DNA of 64,000 nt from Mesorhizobium sp. M1B.F.Ca.ET.045.04.1.1 (GCF_003952465.1 NZ_CP034448.1:4751001-4815000), one strand, 5' to 3'; shown: positions 16,706 to 25,238, counted from the first letter of the stretch. Notes: generated by a model from the sequence alone, not told the origin. Numbers and translations are program-made.

Positions 16706-17200
16706 GTGCTGAAGATCAATGACATCGGGCCACAGCACTATCGCGATGCGATGGCGCATTTTGCCGGCCATGTGCATGTGGTGACCACGGACGGCCCGGC
16801 GGGCAAACGCGGCGCAACGGTGATTGCCGCCTGTTCGGTCTCCGACACGCCGCCCACCGTGCTTGTTTGCCTCAACCGCGAAAATCCGAAGAACGAACCG
16901 TTCATCAGGAATGGCAACTTTGCGCTGAACACGCTCGCCTCGGACCAGGAGGCGATCTCCGTGGGCTTTTCCGGCATTACCGGCCTGCCGCCCGAAGAAC
17001 GCTTTGCGCTCGGCGAATGGGACGTGATCTCGACAGGCGCGCCGACACTGAAAGGGGCGCTCGCCGTGTTCGATTGCCAGATCGTCGATGCCAAGGATTT
17101 GGCCACCCACCGTGTGCTTTTTGGCAAGGTGACAGGCCTGCGCATCGGCGATAATTTGCGGCCGCTGATCTACCACAATCGCGACTACCACGTTCTGTGA
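16706..17200 (+). CDS. Flavin reductase family protein
   Basis: A 164-residue protein of the flavin reductase (RutF/HpaC-like) family, which uses NAD(P)H to make reduced FMN for a partner monooxygenase. The FMN-binding core is seen in AHFAGHVHVVTTDG, GATVIAACSVSDTPPTVLVCLNR and FALNTLASDQ. The GTG at 16706 was chosen because an AGGTGGA ribosome site lies 8 bp upstream and the protein then starts at the usual distance from YRDAMAHF; a GTG at 16652 would add 18 residues without similarity. No obvious partner oxygenase is adjacent. Confidence 0.85.
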   Translation: MLKINDIGPQHYRDAMAHFAGHVHVVTTDGPAGKRGATVIAACSVSDTPPTVLVCLNRENPKNEPFIRNGNFALNTLASDQEAISVGFSGITGLPPEERFALGEWDVISTGAPTLKGALAVFDCQIVDAKDLATHRVLFGKVTGLRIGDNLRPLIYHNRDYHVL

Positions 17201-17229
17201 AACGGGTGCGCGGGATCCACGGAGACAAA

Positions 17230-17553
17230 ATGACCGTGCCGCGGCCCGCGCCGAAGTCGATCGACGAGACGCTCGATCTCCTGACCGGCGCGGATTATGT
17301 CGCGGATCGCTCGCTGGCGACGGTGCTGTTCCTGTCGCTGCGCATGAAGCGGCCGCTGTTCCTCGAAGGCGAGGCGGGCGTTGGCAAGACCGAGATCGCC
17401 AAGGTGCTGGCCGATGCGCTCGGCCGCCGGCTGATCCGCCTTCAATGCTATGAAGGGCTCGACGTCTCCTCCGCCGTCTACGAGTGGAACTATGCCGCCC
17501 AGATGATCGAGATCCGAATGGAGGAGGCGGCCGGCAAGGTCGTGCGCTCCGAC
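17230..17553 (+). pseudogene. MoxR-family AAA ATPase, 3' truncated
   Basis: The N-terminal 108 or so codons of a MoxR/CoxD-like ATPase. ATG 17230 follows a GGAGACAA ribosome site. The Walker A loop is intact (LFLEGEAGVGKTEIAKVLA), followed by the family segment CYEGLDVSSAVYEWNYAAQM. After EEAAGKV the similarity stops, and the frame runs 25 unrelated codons to a stop at 17628. The Walker B, sensor and C-terminal parts are missing, as is the VWA-domain partner gene usually found next to MoxR. The break coincides with the break in the oppositely oriented proW fragment, so this is one end of a rearrangement junction. Confidence 0.8.
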
Positions 17554-17836
17554 GCGGTTGCGTCAGAGGATCGAGCACCGTCTTCAACGCGACCCGCACG
17601 TGGAGGAAGCTGTTCTCGATGCCGGTAGTGAGTTCCCTGGTGCGCGGCACGGCGCGACAGGCGTCATGCAGCGCGTCGAGCGAAGGGAACGGGACGTTCG
17701 CCGCAGAGTGCCCGCCCGCATTGGCTTCCTTGCTCTTCTTGAGCAGTTCGGCAATGCTCATCGGCCCTGCGGAATCCGAGGCGTCGCACCACCCACGAAG
17801 TCCGAGCTGATTGAATAGTCCGTCGTAAAAAGCCAT
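17554..17836 (-). pseudogene. Glycine betaine ABC permease (ProW-like), N-terminal fragment
   Basis: A 5' gene fragment on the minus strand beginning MAFYDGLFNQLGLRGWCDAS, including the hydrophilic N-terminal extension seen in some ProW permeases, and ending near VALKTVLDPLTQP. This is just before the first transmembrane helix should start. Beyond that point the frame reads antisense to the MoxR fragment. It is downstream of an intact betaine-binding protein gene in the same orientation, the normal proX-proW order, which supports the identification. The rest of the permease and the ATPase are absent, so this uptake system cannot work as encoded here. Confidence 0.65.
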
Positions 17837-17935
17837 GAGTGCCTTCCATCTGGCGTCGATTGACGCGCGAAGTCATCTCGAAAACCAAAGAAGAACGACA
17901 TGGGTCGCGGACATATATGCCCGCGACCCAGAACG

Positions 17936-18907
17936 TTACTGCACGACAGCGGTGACCTTCGCTTTGGCGTCTTCCGACAGCCAATTCGGCCAAACGTCTT
18001 TGTATTTTGTCAGGAAGTGCACGGCGGTTTCGTCGGCGGTGGCCTTATTCTCTTCCTGCCAGGCGAGAAGCTCGTTCATGGTGTCGTTGTTGAAGCTTAC
18101 CTTGCTCATGAGAGCAACCAGTTCGGGGTTCTTGTCGTGGAAATCCTTCGACATCGTGGTCATGACCGTGGCCTTGGGCCACCCGGTCTTGCCCGGAGTC
18201 GCGCAATCGGCGGTAGCGTTGCATTTGGCTTTGTCCTTATCGACAGGTCCCATGTCGACTTGGACCATCTTGTACTTGCCGAGAACACTGGTCGGAGCCC
18301 AGTAATAGCCGAACCAGGGCTCCTTCGCCGCATAGGCCGATGCGATGGATGTCGCGAGCGTCTCAAGAGACCCGTGATTGAAAATCTCGATTCCGTGCTT
18401 TTCGAGTTCGAAAGCTTTGACCAGGTTGTCGTTCGAATGGCGGCAGCCCGTGCCGACAGGGCAGTTGTTGAACCGGCCGCCCACAAGCTTCGGGTTTGCC
18501 AGGATCCCGTCAAGCGTCTTCAATTCGGGATGGGCCGCCGCGAGATAGTCGGGAATCCACCATGCATCGATGCCGCCGTCGGTGAGGACATCGCCGACCT
18601 TGACGATCTTGCCCTCCTTCTCAAGCTTGTAATAGATGTCCGCGACACCGGGCCAGACTTCTGTCAGAATGTCGGGCTGCCCCGTTTCGGCAAGCGAAGT
18701 AAGCGCCGGGACCGTCGAGGTCGGCACCTTCTTCACCGTGCAGCCGTAACCCTGCTCCATCAGGAAGCTCGAAACGGCGGTCACCACGGCGGCCGAGGCC
18801 CAGTTCATTTCGGTGATCGTCACAGTGCCACAGGCGGCGCTGGCGGGCGATGCGCCTGCCAAAAAGCTCGCGCCGATCATGCCGATTGCTGCAAGAAGAG
18901 ATTTCAT
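17936..18907 (-). CDS. Glycine betaine/quaternary amine ABC transporter substrate-binding protein
   Basis: A 323-residue periplasmic protein with a signal peptide (MKSLLAAIGMIGASFLAGASPASA) and an OpuAC/ProX-type domain. Aromatic residues typical of quaternary ammonium cages appear in ITEMNWASAAVV, TEVWPGV, DAWWIPDYL and EPWFGYYWAP. The family binds glycine betaine, proline betaine, choline or similar. The cysteines in CPVGTGC and CNATADC suggest disulfides. Its permease gene is truncated 100 bp downstream, so it is a stranded component unless another transporter uses it. A divergent LysR gene probably regulates it. Confidence 0.92.
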   Translation of the reverse strand: MKSLLAAIGMIGASFLAGASPASAACGTVTITEMNWASAAVVTAVSSFLMEQGYGCTVKKVPTSTVPALTSLAETGQPDILTEVWPGVADIYYKLEKEGKIVKVGDVLTDGGIDAWWIPDYLAAAHPELKTLDGILANPKLVGGRFNNCPVGTGCRHSNDNLVKAFELEKHGIEIFNHGSLETLATSIASAYAAKEPWFGYYWAPTSVLGKYKMVQVDMGPVDKDKAKCNATADCATPGKTGWPKATVMTTMSKDFHDKNPELVALMSKVSFNNDTMNELLAWQEENKATADETAVHFLTKYKDVWPNWLSEDAKAKVTAVVQ

Positions 18908-18995
18908 GTCATTCCCCTTTGGCGAAGTTGTGCCTGACCATTCGCGGCGAGCGGCATTGCTGCCTCCCCGCGGCGCGCGATCAGGTGTTTTTTCG

Positions 18996-19051
18996 GCTTA
19001 TTAAGCAGAAGCCAGATTACGTCCCGGCGGACAGTTGGCAAGTTGCTTAAT
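18996..19051. promoter_or_regulatory. Candidate LysR operator between proX-like and lysR genes
   Basis: A perfect palindrome GCTTA-T-TAAGC lies at 18996-19006. In addition ATTAAGCA (19000-19007) is exactly repeated in inverted orientation as TGCTTAAT (19044-19051). These lie between the divergent binding-protein gene and its LysR regulator, where a GcvA-type LysR tetramer would be expected to bind two sites. A CTTAT/ATAAG pair also overlaps the start of another GcvA-like LysR gene at 36589. Confidence 0.5.
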
Positions 19052-19078
19052 TCCTACGCAATGGGTAAGCTGGGCTTT

Positions 19079-20014
19079 ATGCAAAAACTTCGCCACCAGC
19101 TGCCGCCGCCCAATTTTCTTATAACTTTCGAAGCCGCGGGACGTCAGCTCAGCTTTACCAAAGCGGCGTCGGAACTGAATGTTTCACGCGTCGCCGTCAG
19201 CCAGCAGATTCATGCCCTGGAGAGATTTCTCGGTGTGCCGCTGTTCGAACGGCTGCAACGCTCGGTTCGGTTGACAAGGACAGGAGAGAGGTATCACCGC
19301 GCCATCTCCGAGGTCCTTGAACGAGCGCTGCGCGCGACGCTTGAAATCAGCCGGCGCTCCGACACCAACGTCGTCAATGTTGGCGCCACGCCGGGTTTCA
19401 TGACCTATTGGCTATCACCGAGACTCGGTGAGTTCAGGGCGATCCACCCCGACATCGAACTGAGGTTTATCGTCTCCGACAGCAACTTGCAGTTCGAGGA
19501 CAACATGGACCTCGCGATCCGATACGGCTCCCCACCGTTTGATGACGCCGAGACGACATTCCTTGTTCGGCAAGAGATAAGTCCTACCTGCGCGAACACA
19601 TTTCTGCCCGCGGGCACGATGCTCGAGCCGTCCGAACTCCTGACCTATCCGCTCATTCACCTGGAGGGTCCATATGACGAACATACCAGGTGGTCGACAT
19701 GGCTACGCGTTCACGGCCTCGATCTGGCACGAGCGAAGGCCGGAATAACCGTGAATTCCTATACGAACCTGGTTCAGGCCGCGCTCGAAGGTCAGGGATT
19801 TGCCTTGATCGGTCCGCCGCTGGTTCAGAGATTCCTCGCGAACGGGACGCTCATTCAACCCGTCAACGCCAGGCCAGTCGTCCGTCATGCTTTCCACCTT
19901 CTACTTCCTCGGCTTTCAATCCCATCCGCTGCCGCCCAGGCCTTCGCGGATTGGATCAAAGGTTCCTTCCCTGCGAAGAAGATCGGCATTGAGGGGACAA
20001 TTGAATTGGAGTGA
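19079..20014 (+). CDS. LysR-family regulator, GcvA-like
   Basis: A 311-residue LysR regulator. The winged helix begins LPPPNFLITFEAAGRQLSFT and includes the recognition segment SELNVSRVAVSQQIHALE. The effector domain matches the GcvA subgroup (GATPGFMTYWLSPRLGEF, NMDLAIRYGSP, LIHLEGPYDEHTRW). ATG 19079 is favoured because the subgroup starts MQKLRH; ATG 19061 is possible. It is divergent from the betaine-binding protein and probably controls it. The coding bias looks somewhat less GC-rich than in the neighbouring genes. Confidence 0.9.
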   Translation: MQKLRHQLPPPNFLITFEAAGRQLSFTKAASELNVSRVAVSQQIHALERFLGVPLFERLQRSVRLTRTGERYHRAISEVLERALRATLEISRRSDTNVVNVGATPGFMTYWLSPRLGEFRAIHPDIELRFIVSDSNLQFEDNMDLAIRYGSPPFDDAETTFLVRQEISPTCANTFLPAGTMLEPSELLTYPLIHLEGPYDEHTRWSTWLRVHGLDLARAKAGITVNSYTNLVQAALEGQGFALIGPPLVQRFLANGTLIQPVNARPVVRHAFHLLLPRLSIPSAAAQAFADWIKGSFPAKKIGIEGTIELE

Positions 20015-20258
20015 GGTAACGGCGGTCGAACCCGCCTTTGCGACCGGTGTCACGCAACCACACTTGAGGAACTGGAGCTCATTGTGTCCGCTTTGAGGAA
20101 GCCGCAAAGCAAATCCGGACGGCTGACGTGGGGCGCAAATCTGCCGTTAACGTCGCGGCAAAGGTAGATCCGCTTTAGGTCAAATCCACACTCAGACGGC
20201 GGACAAACCGTGCTGATGCCCACCTGGCGGGCGGGCCATGCTAATCAGGCCGGAACCC
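20015..20258. other. Intergenic region between lysR and efp (convergent 3' ends)
   Basis: A 244-bp gap between two genes that end facing each other. I find no recognisable gene, repeat or strong terminator. It may be degraded sequence at the other edge of the betaine block. Confidence 0.3.
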
Positions 20259-20828
20259 TCAGTCCTTGGCGCGCTCGACGTAGGAGCCGTCGGCGGTCAT
20301 CACCACCACGCGCGTGCCGGCGCTGATATGCGGCGGCACGGCGGTGCGCACGCCGTTGGAAAGCACTGCGGGCTTGTAGGACGAGGACGCGGTCTGGCCC
20401 TTGGTGACCGGCTCCGTCTCCACGACCTCGAAAGTGGCGCGTTGTGGCAGCACCAGCGAGATGGGTACGTCGTTGAACTGCGCCAGTTGCACCGCCATGC
20501 CTTCCTGCAGGTAGGGAGCCATGTCGCCGACCACGCTTTCCGTAGCCACGACCTGGTCGTAGCTTTCCGGGTTCATGAAATGGAAGCCTTCGCCGTCGGA
20601 ATAGAGGAAGGTGTGCTCGCGCTCCTCGACATAGGCGCGCTCGACCATTTCGGTGGTGCGGTAGCGCTCCGAAACCTTCACGCCGTCGCCGATGCGGCGC
20701 ATGTCGAGCTGCGTTACCGGCGTGCCCTTGCCAGGGTGGATGTTTTCGGCAAAGAGGATGACATAGAGCTTGCCGTCCTTATCGACGACGTTGCCTTTGC
20801 GTAAGGAGCTGGCGATGACCTTGACCAC
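20259..20828 (-). CDS. efp: Elongation factor P
   Basis: A 189-residue EF-P that relieves ribosome stalling at polyproline stretches by entering between the P and E sites. The modification loop is HPGKGTP with the target lysine at position 34, the lysine form that EpmA aminoacylates with beta-lysine. The protein starts VVKVIASSLRKGN when read from GTG 20828; the longer reading from 20843 adds five atypical residues. It is divergent from epmA, only 129 bp away, a functional pairing of target and modifier. Confidence 0.97.
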   Translation of the reverse strand: MVKVIASSLRKGNVVDKDGKLYVILFAENIHPGKGTPVTQLDMRRIGDGVKVSERYRTTEMVERAYVEEREHTFLYSDGEGFHFMNPESYDQVVATESVVGDMAPYLQEGMAVQLAQFNDVPISLVLPQRATFEVVETEPVTKGQTASSSYKPAVLSNGVRTAVPPHISAGTRVVVMTADGSYVERAKD

Positions 20829-20957
20829 GATATTCAATCCCAATCGAGTTTTTCGGCCTGCAAGCGTCTATGCCCATGAAGCGGCGACGGCGGCCTTCGC
20901 GTGCGCCCTAGCGCATCTTGCGTCGAACCGCCAGTCTTCTCGGCGATTTTCCCGCTC

Positions 20958-22001
20958 ATGACCGGCGCTTCGCCCTGGTGGACGCCGCATATTCATGCCG
21001 ATCGCCGGCCAAGGCTGATGGCGCGCAACGCCATTGCGAATGACCTGCGTAGCTGGTTCGCGACGCGCGATTTCGTCGAGGTGACGACGTCGGCGCTGCA
21101 GGTCTCGCCCGGCAATGAGGCGCATCTGGCCGCCTTCGCCACCGAGGCGATCGGGCCGGACGCATCGCGCCAGCCGCTCTATCTCCACACATCGCCGGAA
21201 TTCGCCTGCAAGAAGCTGCTTGCCGCCGGCGAGAAGCGCATCTTCAGTCTTGGTGCGGTTTACCGCAACCGCGAGCGTGGGCCGCTGCACCATCCCGAAT
21301 TCACCATGCTCGAATGGTACCGCGTCGGCGAGACCTACCGGAGTCTGATGGCCGACTGCGCCGAATTCCTGGCGCTCGCCGCGGAAAAGGCCGGCACAAA
21401 GCGCTTCCGGTTCCGTGGCCGCGAGGCTGATCCTTTCGCCGAGCCGGAGCGGTTGAGCGTCGCCGAAGCTTTTTTAGCGTATGCCGGCATCGACCTGCTG
21501 GCGACCGTCGCCGCCGACGGCAGCACCGACCGCGACGCGCTTCACGAGGCGCTGGTCCGCGCCGGCCTGCGCACGGCGCCCGATGACAATTGGGCCGACC
21601 TGTTCAGCCGGGCGATGGTGGAAAAGGTCGAGCCGGCGCTGGGGCAGGGGCGCGCCACCATCCTCTACGGTTATCCTGTGTCGGAGGCCGCGCTTGCCCG
21701 TCCGAGTGCTGCGGACCCACGCGTTGCCGAGCGCTTCGAGCTCTATTGCTGCGGCGTCGAGCTCGCCAACGCCTTTGGCGAGCTCACCGATCCGGCCGAG
21801 CAGCGCCGCCGCTTCGTCGCCGAGATGGACGAGAAGCAGCGGATCTATGGCGAGCGCTATCCGCTGGACGAGGATTTTCTAGCAGCGCTTGCCATCATGC
21901 CGCAGGCCAGCGGCTCGGCCCTTGGCTTCGACCGGCTGGTGATGCTGGCGACGGGAGCACAGAAGATCGAGGATGTGATCTGGGCGCCGGTGGCCGAGTG
22001 A
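20958..22001 (+). CDS. epmA: EF-P beta-lysylation ligase EpmA (GenX/PoxA)
   Basis: A 347-residue class II lysyl-tRNA synthetase paralogue without the tRNA anticodon domain. It attaches (R)-beta-lysine to lysine 34 of EF-P. Motif 2 is visible in SLGAVYRNRERGPLHHPEFTM and motif 3 in SGSALGFDRLVML. Further catalytic-core segments are LYLHTSPEFACKKLL and VELANAFGEL. ATG 20958 (MTGASPWWTPHIHADRR) matches the family start. The third component, the lysine 2,3-aminomutase EpmB, is not encoded in this window. Confidence 0.95.
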   Translation: MTGASPWWTPHIHADRRPRLMARNAIANDLRSWFATRDFVEVTTSALQVSPGNEAHLAAFATEAIGPDASRQPLYLHTSPEFACKKLLAAGEKRIFSLGAVYRNRERGPLHHPEFTMLEWYRVGETYRSLMADCAEFLALAAEKAGTKRFRFRGREADPFAEPERLSVAEAFLAYAGIDLLATVAADGSTDRDALHEALVRAGLRTAPDDNWADLFSRAMVEKVEPALGQGRATILYGYPVSEAALARPSAADPRVAERFELYCCGVELANAFGELTDPAEQRRRFVAEMDEKQRIYGERYPLDEDFLAALAIMPQASGSALGFDRLVMLATGAQKIEDVIWAPVAE

Positions 22002-22011
22002 TGCGGCGGAT

Positions 22012-22145
22012 GTCGGCGCTGCCCCTCATCCGCCTGCCGGCACCTTCTCCCCGTGAAGAACGGGGAGAAGGGACGCGCTCCAGCGCTGGTGCCCCCTCTC
22101 CCCGTCCTTCACGGGGAGAGGGTAAGGGTGAGGGGCAGCGCCGAC
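22012..22145. repeat. Mosaic intergenic hairpin element (copy 1)
   Basis: Outer arms of 17 bp pair perfectly (22012-22028 with 22129-22145, GTCGGCGCTGCCCCTCA and its complement). Inside are two further hairpins of the form CTTCTCCCCGT...ACGGGGAGAAG and CCTCTCCCCGT...ACGGGGAGAGG. Related elements lie near 41.1, 51.7, 57.9 and 62.0 kb. Confidence 0.8.
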
Positions 22146-22164
22146 CTTCGCGATCCTTTGCCAC

Positions 22165-22581
22165 TCAATGCGCGAACACCTGCTCCAGTGAACGGAAACC
22201 CTTGAACTCGAGCGCGTTGCCCGAAGGGTCTCGGATGAACAGCGTCGCCTGTTCGCCGGGCTCGCCCTTGAAGCGCACCATCGGCCGTTCCAGCCAATCT
22301 ATGTCGGAGCGGGCTTCGAGCCGCGCGGCGAGCCGTTCCCATTCGTCTATCAGAAGCACAGCGCCGAAATGCGGGATCGGCACTGCGACGCCGTCGACCT
22401 TGCCGTCACGGGTGGCCTCGGCCGGCTGCGGCCGCAAATGCGCCGACATCTGGTGGCCAAAGAGGTCGAAATCGACCCAACTTGCCGATGAGCGGCCGAT
22501 CGCGCAGCCAAGCACCTCGCCATAGAAAACGCGGGTTTCGTCGAGATCACGGACCGGGAAGGCGAGGTGGAAGGGCGTCAT
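22165..22581 (-). CDS. VOC-family protein, glyoxalase/bleomycin-resistance fold
   Basis: A 138-residue single-chain VOC protein starting MTPFHLAFPVRDLDETRVFY, with the second-half motif ATLFIRDPSGNALEFKGF. The histidine in PFHLAFPV and the glutamate in NALEFKG are the usual metal ligands, together with GHQMSAH and IPHFGAVL. Family members include lyases, isomerases and resistance proteins, so the substrate is unknown. ATG 22581 was selected over the longer frame because the domain begins immediately. Confidence 0.87.
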   Translation of the reverse strand: MTPFHLAFPVRDLDETRVFYGEVLGCAIGRSSASWVDFDLFGHQMSAHLRPQPAEATRDGKVDGVAVPIPHFGAVLLIDEWERLAARLEARSDIDWLERPMVRFKGEPGEQATLFIRDPSGNALEFKGFRSLEQVFAH

Positions 22582-22772
22582 GCGGGAGCTCCGGACAGGT
22601 AATAATGCAGCGGCTGGCCATTCCAGGCGCTTTGGGCGATTCGGTCGCGGCAACCTGATTGGCCTTCGCCCATTGCACAAGCGGCGGCCGAACAATAGAT
22701 GGTGCGGTAGCATCCATAGATGGTGTGCAGCATCTGCCTCCCGGACAGCTTCGAACAAACAGGACTAACCGC

Positions 22773-24116
22773 ATGACCGATACGCTCGACGCAGCGAAAC
22801 TGACTGACCGCGTCGCAGCGCTTGTCGACGCGGCGAAGCGCGCCGGAGCGGACGCCGCCGACGCGGTCGCGGTGCGTGGCCGTTCGGCCGGCGTGTCGGT
22901 GCGGCTGGGCAAGGTCGAAGGCACCGAATCGTCGGAGAGCGAGGATGTCTCGCTGCGCGTCTTCGTCGGTCAGCGCGTGGCGAGCGTTTCGGCAACCGCC
23001 GCTTCCGATCCGAAGGCGCTCGCCGAGCGCGCCGTCGCCATGGCGAAAGTCTCACCCGAGGACCCGTTCCAGGGTCTCGCCGATCCGGCGTTGCTCGCCG
23101 GCAATCTGCGCGATCTCGACCTCTTCGACCCGACCGAGGTTTCGGCCGATCAGTTGAAGGAAGCGGCGCTTGCCGCGGAAGCGGCGGCACTTGCCGTGAA
23201 AGGCGTGACCAATTCGGCCGGCAGCGGCGCCAGCGCCGGGCTGGGCGGGCTGGTGCTCGCCACCTCGCATGGCTTCCTTGGCCAGTATGTCGCCTCACGC
23301 TTCTCACGCTCGACCAGCGTCATCGCCGGCGAGGGTACGGCGATGGAGCGCGACTATGAATTTTCCTCACGCCAGCATTTCGCCGACCTCGACGCGCCCG
23401 AGGAGATTGGCCGCAAGGCCGGCGAGCGCGCGGTGCGCAGGCTCGGCGCCCGCAAGGCGGCGACCGGCCCGGTCGACGTCGTGTTCGACCCGCGCGTGGC
23501 GCGCGGCATTGCCGGTCATCTCGCCGGCGCCATCAACGGCGCTGCTGTGGCGCGCAAGACGAGCTTCCTGCGCGACATGATGGGCAAGCAGGTGGCTTCC
23601 ACTGCGATCACCGTCACCGACGAGCCGCTCCGCCGCCGCGGCCAGGCCTCGCGGCCTTTCGACGGCGAAGGCGTCGAGGGTGGGAAGCTTTTGATGGTCG
23701 ACAAGGGCGTGCTCAACCACTGGTTTCTGTCGACGTCGGCCGCGCGCGAGCTCGGCCTTACCACCAACGGCCGCGGCTCGCGCAGCGGCTCTTCGGTTTC
23801 GCCGTCCTCGACCAATCTCGCCATCGAACCCGGCGAGCGCGCTCCGGAGGAACTGATCGCCTCGCTGCAGCGCGGCTTCTACGTCACCGAGGTGTTCGGC
23901 CAGGGCGTCGACATGGTGACCGGCGAGTACAGCCGCGGCGCCTCCGGCTTCTGGATCGAGAACGGCGCGCTCGCCTATCCGGTGGCCGAGGTGACGATCG
24001 CCTCGAACCTGAAGACCATGTTCCTCAACATGGTGCCGGCAAGCGACCTCGACCGCAATTTCGGCACCGCCGCGCCCACGCTGCTGATCGAGGGGATGAC
24101 CCTTGCCGGTGCCTGA
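22773..24116 (+). CDS. pmbA: TldD/PmbA-family metallopeptidase subunit (PmbA/TldE)
   Basis: A 447-residue protein of the PmbA (TldE) type. It forms a heterodimeric protease with TldD that matures peptides such as microcins and degrades unfolded peptides. PmbA itself lacks the zinc-binding HExxxH motif, and none is seen here. Family segments include VDVVFDPRVARGIAGHL, NHWFLSTSAARELG and FYVTEVFGQGVDMVTGEYS, with a C-terminal NFGTAAPTLLIEGMTLAG. ATG 22773 gives MTDTLDAAKL. A TldD gene is not in the window. It overlaps the next gene, cysQ, by 14 bp. Confidence 0.93.
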   Translation: MTDTLDAAKLTDRVAALVDAAKRAGADAADAVAVRGRSAGVSVRLGKVEGTESSESEDVSLRVFVGQRVASVSATAASDPKALAERAVAMAKVSPEDPFQGLADPALLAGNLRDLDLFDPTEVSADQLKEAALAAEAAALAVKGVTNSAGSGASAGLGGLVLATSHGFLGQYVASRFSRSTSVIAGEGTAMERDYEFSSRQHFADLDAPEEIGRKAGERAVRRLGARKAATGPVDVVFDPRVARGIAGHLAGAINGAAVARKTSFLRDMMGKQVASTAITVTDEPLRRRGQASRPFDGEGVEGGKLLMVDKGVLNHWFLSTSAARELGLTTNGRGSRSGSSVSPSSTNLAIEPGERAPEELIASLQRGFYVTEVFGQGVDMVTGEYSRGASGFWIENGALAYPVAEVTIASNLKTMFLNMVPASDLDRNFGTAAPTLLIEGMTLAGA

Positions 24117-24912
24117 CGCGGTCATCTCAGCTGGGGCGCGCGAGGACCTCGCTTTGCTGCGCGATGCGGCCCGCGAGGCCGGGGCGATCGCCATGCGCTA
24201 TTTCGGCAACAATCCGCAAGTGTGGATGAAGGGCGGCACCTCGCCGGTCAGCGAGGCCGATCATGCCGCCGACGCCTATCTGCGAGAGACCTTGCTCAAG
24301 GCGCGGCCGGATTACGGCTGGCTGTCGGAGGAGACCGCCGACGATCATGCCAGGCTTTCGGCCCGCCGCACCTTCGTCGTCGATCCGATCGACGGCACTC
24401 GAGGCTTTCTCGACGGCCTGCATTCCTGGTGCGTCAGCGTCGCCGTGGTTGAGGACGGCCGCTCGCTGGCCGGCGTGCTCGAATGCCCGGCAAAGCATGA
24501 GACCTACTGGGCGCTGCCGGGCGAGGGCGCTTTTCTCAACGGCAAGCGCATCCATGTGCGGCCGCTCGGCGACACTGTCGAGATCGGCGGACCAAAACCG
24601 CTGGTCGACCTCATGCCGGAAGCCTGGCAGGGCCGGCTGCGCCGCATCGCTTATATTCCCTCGCTCGCCTACCGGCTGGCGATGATCGCCAACGGCAAGA
24701 TCGACGCGACCTTCGTCAAGCCCAATGCGCATGATTGGGACATCGCCGCTGCCGACCTCATCTTGAAAGAAGCGGGCGGCGCCTTGTTCGACCGCAGCGG
24801 GCTGCCTCCGTGTTATGCCGGCGAGGTGATCAACCACGGCGCGCTCGCCGCCGGCAGCGGCGAGTTGCTCGACGTCCTGGCCGGTGTCATCGCCGGAGCT
24901 GACGAAGGGTGA
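24103..24912 (+). CDS. cysQ: 3'(2'),5'-bisphosphate nucleotidase CysQ / inositol monophosphatase family
   Basis: A 269-residue metal-dependent phosphatase with the superfamily motifs SEETADD, VVDPIDGTRGFLDG and DWDIAAADLILKEAGG. In rhizobia this group usually hydrolyses 3'-phosphoadenosine 5'-phosphate (CysQ), but inositol-1-phosphatase activity cannot be excluded. The start is a TTG at 24103 inside the end of pmbA, in another frame, so translation is likely coupled. It begins a tightly packed run leading into the lipid A genes. Confidence 0.85.
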   Translation: MPVPDAVISAGAREDLALLRDAAREAGAIAMRYFGNNPQVWMKGGTSPVSEADHAADAYLRETLLKARPDYGWLSEETADDHARLSARRTFVVDPIDGTRGFLDGLHSWCVSVAVVEDGRSLAGVLECPAKHETYWALPGEGAFLNGKRIHVRPLGDTVEIGGPKPLVDLMPEAWQGRLRRIAYIPSLAYRLAMIANGKIDATFVKPNAHDWDIAAADLILKEAGGALFDRSGLPPCYAGEVINHGALAAGSGELLDVLAGVIAGADEG

Positions 24913-24987
24913 GCGGGCCCACAGTTCCAAAACCGGCTGCTTTGGTCTAAACGTTTCACAAAATTCATGAATCTGCGAAGGATCGGC

Positions 24988-25233
24988 ATGGCCGTGGAAG
25001 ACGGAAAGAAACAGCTTTTGCACCTGGTGTTCGGCGGTGAGCTGAAAAAGCTGGGTGGAACCGAGTTCCGCGACCTGGACGCGCTCGACATCGTCGGTAT
25101 CTACCCCGACTATCAATCAGCGCACGCCGCCTGGAAGGCAAAGGCGCAGGCCAGCGTCGATAATGCCCATATGCGTTATTTCGTCGTTCACCTGCACCGG
25201 TTGCTCGACCCGGAAACAAAGGCAGCCGGTTGA
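24988..25233 (+). CDS. DUF4170 domain protein
   Basis: An 81-residue alphaproteobacterial protein (MAVEDGKKQLLHLVFGGELK, then DLDALDIVGIYPDYQSAHAAWKAKAQ). It matches the DUF4170 family by the HLVFGGEL, IVGIYPDY and AWKAKAQ motifs. Function is unknown. Its constant position before the DUF374-waaA-lpxK lipid A genes suggests a link to the envelope, but this is inference. ATG 24988 follows a GAAGGATC ribosome site. Confidence 0.87.
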   Translation: MAVEDGKKQLLHLVFGGELKKLGGTEFRDLDALDIVGIYPDYQSAHAAWKAKAQASVDNAHMRYFVVHLHRLLDPETKAAG

Positions 25234-25238
25234 CATCG

